From positions 1-32,882 of the forward strand of contig CADASK010000017.1 in NCBI GenBank assembly GCA_902790495.1: a stretch of DNA of 32,882 nt, given 5' to 3'. The stretch's first letter is position 1; each line of letters opens with the position of its first letter. A program made the position numbers and the translations under genes. Below, piece after piece: positions 15,236 to 21,732 of the stretch. The notes beneath the pieces are model-generated. The model was not told the origin of the DNA. It made no database searches and worked only from the letters and a program-made list of their open reading frames with translations. This stretch comes from an uncultured Eubacteriales bacterium (lineage in GTDB: Bacteria; Bacillota; Clostridia; Christensenellales; Aristaeellaceae).

Positions 15236-17374
15236 ATGACCGATCATCCTACGATCCCGACCCCCACCGACGAAACCCTCCTCCGCGAGGCCCTCGCCTC
15301 CGAGCAGCTGCGGCGCAGCGCCATGGAGCAGACCCTGCTCATGCAGAGCCGCGACCGCCGCGCGGACGAGCTGCAGGCCGTGCTCAACTCCTCCTGGTGG
15401 AAGCTGGCCAAGCTGCCGCGCCGGGGCATCTTCTGGGCGCGGTACATCGTCAGCCACCTGAAGGCCCTGGGCAGGAAGGCCGCGCCCTCGGACATCGCTC
15501 CGGTGGACGTGATCCCGCCCTCGCCGCTGTACAGCTTCCTCAACGAGGCCGGCACCGCCGTGACGAACCGCGAGGCCATCGAGCAGATGCTGCTGGAGCA
15601 GAAGGCCTGGCGCATCCTGCTGGTCGCCCCCGACCTGGCCGGCGAGAGCGCCCAAAGCCTGCTGCGCCTCGGCCGGGCGCTGCGGGAGCTGGGCCACGAC
15701 GTGCTGCTGATCGCCGCGGCGGAGGGCCCGGTGCGCGCGGAGGCCGAGGCCGCCGGTATCCCGACGGCTGTGTCCGCCGGGCTGATGACCCGCAAGGGCT
15801 GGCTGGACATCGCCTCGCCCTTCAACCTGACCGTGCTGGCGGGCGTGAGCTGCGCCGCGGCTGTGCGCGCCCTCAACGGTATGGACGTGCCCGTGCTCTG
15901 GTGGATGCGGGAGGAGGGCGCCCTCGACCCGCGCTGCATGGTGCACGCGCCTGAGACGCTGACGGAGGATCTGCACGTGGCAGCCGCCACCGAGGTCGCC
16001 CGCCAGCGCATCCTCAGTTACCGCCCGAAGTACGCGGTGCAGCTTCTCCGGGAGGACGGCGAAGGCTTTGCCGATGAGGCCGCCCGGGCGGTTTGCCTCG
16101 CGGTGACCCGGCATGCTTTCAGCCCGGAGGCGCTGCGGCGGAATGGCTGGCGTCTCGAGCCGTGCGATCCCGTGCGCGCAAGGGTCTCCGTGGTGATCCC
16201 CGCCTACAACGGCGAGAGCGACTGCGAGCGCCTGCTCAGCGGCCTCGACCGGCAGACCGGGCTGGAGAGCCTCGAGGTGGTGGCGGTGGATTCCGGCTCG
16301 CGGGACGGCACGGTGGCCTGCTGCCGCCGTCACGGCGCGCGGGTGATCGAGATCCCCAACAGCATGTTCTCCCACTCCTTCGCCCGCAACCTGGCCGCCC
16401 GCAGCGCCACGGGCGACATCCTGCTGTTCATGACCCAGGACGCGGCCCCGACCTCGGACACCTGGGTGCATGACCTGATCGCGCCCATCCTCAGCGGGGA
16501 GGCCACGGCGGTCAGCCCGGCGGAGGAGCCACCGGAGGGCACCGACCTGTACTATGTCCTCTCCTCCCTGAACCACCGGCACTACTGCGGCACCGACAAG
16601 GCGGATCAGCTCCACCGCGGCCTGGGCAGCGGCAGCCAGGACGCCCAGCACCGCTTCGGCGCGCTGAACGACGTGGCCACCGCCATCCGCCGCGACGTGT
16701 TCCTGCGCTATCTCTACCGGCACGATTTCGGCGAGGATCTGGACATGGGCCTGCGCCTGCTGCACGGCGGCTACAGCATCGCCCTGCTGAAGGACGTGAC
16801 CGTGCGCCACGGCCACAACCGGGCCGCGGGCTACTATGTGAAGCGCTCCCTGGTGGGCTCGGTCATCATGCAGGAGCGCATCCAGCACGTGGCCACCGAG
16901 GGCACCCTGCCGGAGAAGGTCGTCACCGCCCTGCTGGCGGAGGCATACGGCGCGGTGCAGCTGATGGCCGCGGAGCTCCACGGCAAGCCCTGCGGGCGCG
17001 AGGCCTTCACCCAAAACCTCGAGGCCTGCCTGACGCGGCTGTCGAAGATGAGTGCCCGGGCGCTGATTGAGGCCCCGCCCTGCCCGACGATGGCCGATGC
17101 GATCATCGACCAGACCATCGCGGACGTGCGGGCCGAGCTGGTGGCTCGGCCGAAGAAGATTCCGCTGTGCGTAGAGTTTATCCGGGACTACATGAAGTTC
17201 ATGTTCTGGCCCTATTTTGACCAGTGCGCGGTGTGGGATGACCAGACCACGCCGGATCTGGTGCTGGACTGCATCAACAAACACTTCGCCACCCTCATCG
17301 GCGCGGAGCTGGGGTGCATCCCCGGCGATACGCCCCTGACGCAGAGGATCAAGCCTCTGTGGAGAGGGGTCTGA
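15236..17374 (+). CDS. Multidomain glycosyltransferase (GT4-like N-terminal fold plus GT2 domain)
   Basis: 712 residues from ATG 15236, eight bases after GGAGGCACCC begins. Residues about 1-60 are helical and may mediate oligomerisation. Residues about 126-300 look like a Rossmann-type domain similar to the N-half of GT4 enzymes (WRILLVAPDLAGESAQSLLRL; ALRELGHDVLLI). Residues about 316-530 form a GT2 catalytic domain: VSVVIPAYNGESDC, DSGSRDGT (352-359), FSHSFARNLAARSATGDILLF and the metal site QDA (401-403). The FSHSFARN segment is typical of rhamnosyltransferase-like enzymes. The C-terminal 180 residues are unassigned. No signal or membrane helix is obvious, so it probably extends a cell-surface polysaccharide from the cytoplasm. 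It stands alone rather than in a polysaccharide cluster. Confidence 0.85.
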   Translation: MTDHPTIPTPTDETLLREALASEQLRRSAMEQTLLMQSRDRRADELQAVLNSSWWKLAKLPRRGIFWARYIVSHLKALGRKAAPSDIAPVDVIPPSPLYSFLNEAGTAVTNREAIEQMLLEQKAWRILLVAPDLAGESAQSLLRLGRALRELGHDVLLIAAAEGPVRAEAEAAGIPTAVSAGLMTRKGWLDIASPFNLTVLAGVSCAAAVRALNGMDVPVLWWMREEGALDPRCMVHAPETLTEDLHVAAATEVARQRILSYRPKYAVQLLREDGEGFADEAARAVCLAVTRHAFSPEALRRNGWRLEPCDPVRARVSVVIPAYNGESDCERLLSGLDRQTGLESLEVVAVDSGSRDGTVACCRRHGARVIEIPNSMFSHSFARNLAARSATGDILLFMTQDAAPTSDTWVHDLIAPILSGEATAVSPAEEPPEGTDLYYVLSSLNHRHYCGTDKADQLHRGLGSGSQDAQHRFGALNDVATAIRRDVFLRYLYRHDFGEDLDMGLRLLHGGYSIALLKDVTVRHGHNRAAGYYVKRSLVGSVIMQERIQHVATEGTLPEKVVTALLAEAYGAVQLMAAELHGKPCGREAFTQNLEACLTRLSKMSARALIEAPPCPTMADAIIDQTIADVRAELVARPKKIPLCVEFIRDYMKFMFWPYFDQCAVWDDQTTPDLVLDCINKHFATLIGAELGCIPGDTPLTQRIKPLWRGV

Positions 17375-17410
17375 GAAATCCGTCTTTCTCAAGACTCTTT
17401 CGCAAGGGGT

Positions 17411-17464
17411 TTCGCCGCCTGCGGGCGGCGACCAGAGGCTTTCCGATCGCCTCTGGACTCTTCG
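17411..17464 (-). repeat. Dispersed two-hairpin repeat, copy R5 (class B)
   Basis: On the minus strand: CGAAGAGT, arms CCAGAGGC / GCCTCTGG around CGATCGGAAAG-type loop, then TCGCCGCC / GGCGGCGA around CGCA. This copy has the most divergent arms, and both sides have changed together. Located just after the glycosyltransferase stop. Confidence 0.83.
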
Positions 17465-17520
17465 GGCCGCATCTGTTTAGGCAAACTATATGATTACAAA
17501 AGCTGCATAAAGGCGGCGGG

Positions 17521-17578
17521 CGAAGGTTTGCAAAGGGCGATCGCAAAGCCCTTTGCCCGCGCCCGCAGGCGCGGAACC
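17521..17578 (+). repeat. Dispersed two-hairpin repeat, copy R6 (class A)
   Basis: CGAAGGTTT, arms GCAAAGGG / CCCTTTGC around CGATCGCAAAG, then CCGCGCC / GGCGCGG and AACC. It is opposite in orientation to R5, 56 bases away, and 44 bases before msrA. The AT-rich spacer between R5 and R6 may hold the msrA promoter, but I see no convincing boxes. Confidence 0.87.
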
Positions 17579-17622
17579 TCTGCTGTCGAAATGCAGTTTC
17601 AATAGAGAAAGGAGCATTGCCC

Positions 17623-18162
17623 ATGCGCACCATCTATCTCGCCGGAGGCTGCTACTGGGGCGTGGAAAAATACCTCGCCTCCCTCCGCGGCGTCCTCGCC
17701 ACCGAGGTCGGCTTCGCCAACGGGAACACCGCCCATCCCAGCTATGAACAGGTCAAGCACGAGAACACCGGCCATGCGGAGACCGTGCGCGTCGATTATG
17801 ACGAGCAGGCCCTGCCGCTGCGGGCGCTGCTGCGGCTCTTCTTCCGCATCATCGACCCAGTGAGTGTGGATCAGCAGGGCCATGACGTCGGCCACCAGTA
17901 CCGCACGGGCATCTACTGGACGGACGCGGCGGACGAGGCCACCGTGCGGGAGGAGCTGGGGCGGCTGCAGGAGCAGGTCGGCCAGCACCTGGCCGTGGAG
18001 GCCCAGCCGCTGGAGCACTTCTACAGCGCGGAGGAGTATCACCAGAAGTACCTGGACAAGAACCCCGGCGGCTACTGCCATGTGCCGTGGGAGATGATCC
18101 GCTGGGCCCAGGGGATTGATCCCGTCAAGGAAGCGATGGGGGAGCCCTCTCAGTCAGCCTGA
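17623..18162 (+). CDS. msrA: Peptide methionine (S)-S-oxide reductase
   Basis: 179 residues; repairs methionine-S-sulfoxide in proteins using thioredoxin. The catalytic motif is GGCYWGVEKY with Cys10 (Tyr in place of the usual Phe). Other family motifs are GFANGNTAHPSYEQV, TGHAETVRVDYD, GHQYRTGIYW and EEYHQKYL, with GGYCHVP near the end. ATG 17623 lies 8 bases after AAAGGAG; a TTG two codons upstream is less well placed. The last codons (GEPSQSA and stop) lie inside the left end of a palindromic element at 18143, so the natural C-terminus has been replaced or extended. Function should be intact because the conserved part is complete. Confidence 0.95.
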   Translation: MRTIYLAGGCYWGVEKYLASLRGVLATEVGFANGNTAHPSYEQVKHENTGHAETVRVDYDEQALPLRALLRLFFRIIDPVSVDQQGHDVGHQYRTGIYWTDAADEATVREELGRLQEQVGQHLAVEAQPLEHFYSAEEYHQKYLDKNPGGYCHVPWEMIRWAQGIDPVKEAMGEPSQSA

Positions 18163-18285
18163 CGGCTGACAGCTCTCCCAAGGGGAGAGCCAAGGGGATG
18201 GAGGCTCGTCTGCGGCAGGGGCAGCGATCATCTTGCCTCTCCCTCTGGGAGAGGTGTCAGCGCCCTGGCGCTGACTGAGAGGGCT
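18143..18285. mobile_element. MITE-like palindromic element, 143 bp, overlapping the msrA 3' end
   Basis: The ends are a perfect 15-bp inverted repeat, AGCCCTCTCAGTCAG (18143-18157) and CTGACTGAGAGGGCT (18271-18285). Homology between the ends continues imperfectly for about 50 bases each side: GCTGACA-x-CTCTCCCA followed by GGGGAGAGCC on the left and its counterpart on the right, each making its own small hairpin. It has no coding capacity and no obvious target-site duplication. Similar CCCTCTCAGTCA palindromes are, to my knowledge, common in gut Clostridia. Confidence 0.75.
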
Positions 18286-18291
18286 GCACAC

Positions 18292-18332
18292 AAAAACGCG
18301 AACGCATCATGACAAATGCGTCCGCGTTTTTT
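18292..18332. terminator. Bidirectional intrinsic terminator between msrA and the LysR gene
   Basis: AAAAACGCG-A-ACGCAT pairs with ATGCGT-C-CGCGTTTTTT around a short loop. It is A-rich on one side and has T6 on the other, so it works in both directions for the convergent genes. Confidence 0.9.
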
Positions 18333-18333
18333 A

Positions 18334-18456
18334 GGTTCCGCGCCTGCGGGCGCGGGCAGGGGGCTTTGCGATCGGTCCGGGGCTGCCGCCCGCTCTCCGC
18401 TGAAAACTCCATAATATGGAGTTTTCCGGGCGCTCCGAGCCCCCTGCACCCCTTCG
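18334..18456 (-). repeat. Dispersed repeat, copy R7, long form with internal third hairpin (class A)
   Basis: On the minus strand: CGAAGGGGT, first arm GCAGGGGG, then about 60 extra bases carrying the perfect hairpin GAAAACTCCATA / TATGGAGTTTTC (18401-18425). Next come loop GATCGCAAAG, second arm CCCCCTGC, and CCGCGCC / GGCGCGG. The extension resembles that of R3 (shared CGCCCGGAAAACTCCA, GGAGTTTTCAG and GCGGCAGC). The interval 18163-18496 is filled by the MITE, terminator and this repeat. Confidence 0.85.
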
Positions 18457-18496
18457 CCCGTCTTCTTGTTTGATAAGTGTGCTTTGAGATATAGTG

Positions 18497-19432
18497 TCAG
18501 ACCGCCTCATCTTCCGGCAGATTGCAGGGCACATGCAGCTTGTCGCAGACGATGTGCACCAGATCCCGCACGTAGCGCGTCAGGTACATCCCCTGCTGAT
18601 AGCAGAAGTAGAAATGCCGCTCGTAGCTGCGGTTGCTGATGGGATACACATGGGTGCGGTAGCGGTCCACCATGCTGTCCGTCACATAGACGTTGGGCAC
18701 CAGGAACACGGCGTTGGCCCGGGCCGCGATGGACTTGGCTGCCTCGAGGTTGTGGGTCTCCAGGAGGATGCGCGGGTTCATCCCGTTCTCGCGGAAGAGC
18801 TGATCCTGCACGGAGCGGACGCTGTGGCCCTGGCTCATGGAGATGAAGTTTTCCCCCTCCGCCTCGGTGATGTCCAGGGTCGTCCCGTCGGGATAGCGGT
18901 GGGCCAGCTCGGTGGTCTTGGCCGCCAGCAGTACCAGCCGCTCGTTCTCGATCAGCACATAGTGCAGGTGATTGCGCTTGCTGTTGGTGGTCACGAAGGC
19001 CACGTCGCACTGGCCCTCGCTGACCATGTGCTCCAGCCGGCCGCTGCCTTCCTCCTGCAGCTGGATCTGCACGTGGGGATAGCGCTGCAGAAAGTCGGGC
19101 ATCACCTGGGGCAGCAGCTGCAGGCCGCGCTGGGTGGATATGCCCAGGCTGAAGCGGCCGTGCACCTGCTCCTTGACGTCGGCGATGCTGGCGTGCAGGT
19201 TGCGGTCGATCATCTGCATCTGCTGGGCCGCCTCCATGTACAGCTTACCCTCTAGGGTCAGCTCGATGCGGTGGGTCTCGCGGCTGAAGATGGGCGCGCC
19301 CAGATCCTTTTCCACCTGCTTGATGGTCTGGGAGAGGGCAGGCTGGGAGATGAAGAGCTTCTTGCTCGCGGCGGTGATGGAGCCCTCGCGGACAATGGTC
19401 ATGATGGCTGTGATGTGCTTGAGGTTGATCAT
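18497..19432 (-). CDS. LysR family transcriptional regulator
   Basis: 311 residues. The N-terminal helix-turn-helix is typical: LKHITAIMTIVREGSITAA followed by KKLFISQPALSQTIKQVEKDLG (about residues 4-45), then an effector-binding domain (PBP2 fold) from about residue 90. I chose ATG 19432, 6 bases after AGGAGGG; a GTG six codons upstream would place the ribosome site inside the gene. It has its own promoter and faces away from no divergent target. The closest possible target is the purine permease gene, which is transcribed toward it in the same direction, but the link is not shown by the sequence. Confidence 0.93.
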   Translation of the reverse strand: MINLKHITAIMTIVREGSITAASKKLFISQPALSQTIKQVEKDLGAPIFSRETHRIELTLEGKLYMEAAQQMQMIDRNLHASIADVKEQVHGRFSLGISTQRGLQLLPQVMPDFLQRYPHVQIQLQEEGSGRLEHMVSEGQCDVAFVTTNSKRNHLHYVLIENERLVLLAAKTTELAHRYPDGTTLDITEAEGENFISMSQGHSVRSVQDQLFRENGMNPRILLETHNLEAAKSIAARANAVFLVPNVYVTDSMVDRYRTHVYPISNRSYERHFYFCYQQGMYLTRYVRDLVHIVCDKLHVPCNLPEDEAV

Positions 19433-19464
19433 CCGGCTCCCTCCTGACACAGGATAGCACCGCT

Positions 19465-19493
19465 ATTATAACATAAGAACCGGCTTATGACAA
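19465..19493 (-). promoter_or_regulatory. Promoter of the LysR gene
   Basis: TTGTCA (19488-19493) and TATAAT (19465-19470) with 17-base spacing. It overlaps a near-palindrome CATAAGAACCGGCTTATG (19473-19490; arms CATAAG / CTTATG), a plausible autoregulatory LysR site. Confidence 0.85.
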
Positions 19494-19530
19494 GCATAAT
19501 GGAAAATGGATGATCCGTCCGAGGTGGGCG

Positions 19531-20844
19531 TCAGGTGAAGAGCCCGACGACGGTCTTGAGGATAAACAGCGCCGCCAGCACCAGCATGACGGGCTGCAGC
19601 TCCTTCCGCCTGCCGGAGATGAACTTCACCGCCACATAGAACAGCACGCCGAACATGATGCCGTCGGAGATGGAGGAGGCGCAGACCATCATGATGATGG
19701 TCATGAAGGCGGGCAGGCCCTCGGAGAGATCCTCGAAGTTGATGCTGCGGATGGGGGACATCATCATCAGGCCGACGATGATCAGCGCGGGCGAGGTGGC
19801 GGCCGCCGGGACGGAGCCGAACAGCGGCTGCAGGAAGAGGGCGGCGAGGAAGAGCAGGGCGGTGACCGCCGAGGTGAGGCCGGTGCGCCCGCCGATGGCC
19901 ACGCCGGAGGAGCTCTCCACATAGGTGGTGACCGTGGACGTGCCCAGGATGGCGCCGGCGGTGGTGCCCACGGCGTCGGCGAAGAGGGCATCGCGGCAGC
20001 GGGGGATGGAGCCGTCCGGCTGGATGATGCCGGACTTGCCCGCGCAGGCGATCAGCGTGCCCACGGTGTCAAACATATCCACGAAGAGGAAGGTGAACAC
20101 GACCATGCTGAAGTCGAAGATGGACTGGCCGCTGGCAAAGATCTCGCCGAAGGCAAATTCGCAGAAATAAGGCGCGCTGGGCAGGTAGCTGCCGCCGGCG
20201 TAGTGGGTGACGCCCAGGGGGATGCCCATCAGGGTCGTCCCGATGATGCCCAGCAGCAGCGCGCCCTTCACCTTGAACAGCAGCAGCGCGCTCGTGAGCA
20301 CCAGGCCCAGCATGGCCAGGCCCGCGGTGCCCCGGAACCACTCCTCGCTCAGGGCGGACAGCGTGCCCTCGGGATCCGCGACGATGATGCCCGCGTCCTT
20401 CAGCCCGATGTAGGCGATGAACAGGCCGATGCCCGCGCCGATGGCGCGCTTGAGGCTGGCCGGGATGCCGTTGACGATGGCCTCGCGGAGGTTGAAGAAG
20501 GTCATCAGCAGGAAGATGACGCCCTCCACCAGGATGGCGGACAGGGCCCAGCGCCAGGAGTAGCCCATGCCTTGGCAGACCGTGTAGGCGAAGAAGGCGT
20601 TCAGTCCCATGCCCGCCGACAGGCCGAAGGGCAGGTTCGCCTTCAGGGCCATAAACAGGGTGGCGATAAAGGAAGCGATGGCGGTGGCGGAGAAGACCCG
20701 GCCGAAGTCCATGCCGGCGGCGGACAGGATGGCGGGATTGATCGCCAGGATGTAGGCCATGGTGGCGAAGGTGGTGGCCCCGGCGATGACCTCCGTGCGG
20801 ACGTTCGTGCCGTTCTCCTTCAGGTGAAAGAAGCGCTCAAGCAT
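19531..20844 (-). CDS. AzgA-type purine permease (xanthine/uracil permease superfamily)
   Basis: 437 residues, full length for the AzgA (adenine/guanine/hypoxanthine) branch of NCS2-like transporters. About 12-14 hydrophobic helices. Visible motifs are NGTNVRTEVIAGATTFATMAY at the N-terminus, FGLSAGMGLNAFFAY near residue 85, the substrate-site helix FVDMFDTVGTL, and the segment TTYVESSSGVAIGGRTG. ATG 20844 follows GAAGGAGAATCACG; the open frame extends upstream but lacks these features. The 5' leader is only about 45 bases and holds no purine riboswitch. It imports nucleobases for salvage. Confidence 0.94.
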   Translation of the reverse strand: MLERFFHLKENGTNVRTEVIAGATTFATMAYILAINPAILSAAGMDFGRVFSATAIASFIATLFMALKANLPFGLSAGMGLNAFFAYTVCQGMGYSWRWALSAILVEGVIFLLMTFFNLREAIVNGIPASLKRAIGAGIGLFIAYIGLKDAGIIVADPEGTLSALSEEWFRGTAGLAMLGLVLTSALLLFKVKGALLLGIIGTTLMGIPLGVTHYAGGSYLPSAPYFCEFAFGEIFASGQSIFDFSMVVFTFLFVDMFDTVGTLIACAGKSGIIQPDGSIPRCRDALFADAVGTTAGAILGTSTVTTYVESSSGVAIGGRTGLTSAVTALLFLAALFLQPLFGSVPAAATSPALIIVGLMMMSPIRSINFEDLSEGLPAFMTIIMMVCASSISDGIMFGVLFYVAVKFISGRRKELQPVMLVLAALFILKTVVGLFT

Positions 20845-20896
20845 CGTGATTCTCCTTCCCGGATAGGGAATGTGGCCGCGCTGGGCGGACAGACTG

Positions 20897-20925
20897 ATTA
20901 TAGCGCCGATGGGGGAAGCGCGCAA
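20897..20925 (-). promoter_or_regulatory. Promoter of the purine permease gene
   Basis: TTGCGC (20920-20925) and TATAAT (20897-20902) with 17-base spacing on the minus strand. Confidence 0.8.
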
Positions 20926-20944
20926 TGCGTCTGTGCGCGCGGGC

Positions 20945-20988
20945 GCAAAAAAAGCCGGGGATGGACATGGGTCCAATCCGGCTTTTTG
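20945..20988. terminator. Intrinsic terminator after the small secreted protein gene
   Basis: AAAAAGCCGG pairs with CCGGCTTTTT around a partly paired interior (GGAC / GTCC). A-run and T-run on the two sides allow action in both directions; on - it ends the transcript of the gene stopping at 21005. Confidence 0.85.
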
Positions 20989-21004
20989 CCAGAGATAAGC
21001 GGAA

Positions 21005-21532
21005 TCACTCAGCGGCCTGGATCGAAGAGATCACAGCGCCCCAGACCAGCTCGGCGTTCTCCTCGGAGTAGGGAGCGCAGGTCACCTCGAACACGTAGCC
21101 GGCCTCGGTGGTGAAGGCCACGCTGACGGTGTCCTGGGCGGGCAGCCTGTAGGACACGCAGGGCAGGCCGTTGACGGTGCCCATCTCGACCTCGGTGGCG
21201 CCGGCCTCGGAGGCCAGCCACTGGGCATACTCCTCCAGGGACATGCCGTTCACGTCCACATAGGTGATGCCGACGGAGGCGGACTGGTCATCGGGCATGA
21301 AATAGCCGATGAAGCCCTTCTCCACGGCTTCCTCGGTCAGCTCCACGGGGTTGAGGCCTTCGGGCAGCCAGATCTTGACGGCGATGTCCTCGAAGGTGTA
21401 GAAGTCGCCGCTCACGCCGGCGGCCTCCAGGACCGGCTCGAAAGCCTCCCAGGTCAGTTCGGCGGTGTCCTCCGCAAAGGCGGCGGTCATCAGCATGCAC
21501 AGCATGAGCAGGGCGCACAAAAGCTTTTTCAT
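21005..21532 (-). CDS. Small secreted protein of unknown function
   Basis: 175 residues. A signal peptide ends at about residue 20 (AAFAED). The mature part is acidic, with one cysteine in GLPCVSYRLP and one in VTCAPYSEEN that could form a disulphide. I recognise no catalytic motif. The alternating pattern (AVKIWLPEGLNPVELTEE; YVFEVTCAPYSEEN) suggests a small alpha/beta domain like those of other short secreted Clostridia proteins. It lies downstream of the C11 protease on the same strand but has its own promoter. That promoter carries a 16-bp dyad resembling the one at the regulator promoter (26136-26151). Function unknown. Confidence 0.8.
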   Translation of the reverse strand: MKKLLCALLMLCMLMTAAFAEDTAELTWEAFEPVLEAAGVSGDFYTFEDIAVKIWLPEGLNPVELTEEAVEKGFIGYFMPDDQSASVGITYVDVNGMSLEEYAQWLASEAGATEVEMGTVNGLPCVSYRLPAQDTVSVAFTTEAGYVFEVTCAPYSEENAELVWGAVISSIQAAE

Positions 21533-21575
21533 GGGTCATACCTCCATATCTTGCTTGCTCGTTCGAGCTGAAAGC

Positions 21576-21620
21576 ATTATAGTCCGCCGGCCCTCCGCCG
21601 GCTACTGTCCTTTGGTACAG
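21576..21620 (-). promoter_or_regulatory. Promoter with upstream dyad of the small secreted protein gene
   Basis: TATAAT at 21576-21581. The expected -35 position, directly next to the dyad, reads only TAGCCG. The dyad CTGTACCAAAGGACAG (minus strand, 21605-21620) ends 23 bases before the -10 box. A weak -35 with a flanking dyad fits a promoter that needs an activator. Small hairpins (GCCGG..CCGGC, CATTCCT/AGGAATG) lie nearby. Confidence 0.6.
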
Positions 21621-21671
21621 GTTGGGTCGGACATTCCTCGGCAGGAATGCCAAACCTAATGAAAGGCGATG

Positions 21672-21727
21672 CGAAGGTTTGCAAAGGGCGACCGCAAAGC
21701 CCTTTGCCCGCGCCCGCAGGCGCGGAA
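21672..21727 (+). repeat. Dispersed two-hairpin repeat, copy R8 (class A)
   Basis: CGAAGGTTT, arms GCAAAGGG / CCCTTTGC around the loop variant CGACCGCAAAG, then CCGCGCC / GGCGCGG. It begins 5 bases after the protease stop codon (in the transcript sense) and lies antisense to it, so it forms the protease 3' leader. Confidence 0.86.
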
Positions 21728-21732
21728 TTCCT

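Noticed and set aside
20845-20900. A purine riboswitch before the AzgA permease gene.
   Set aside because: The leader is about 45 bases with no three-way-junction pattern.
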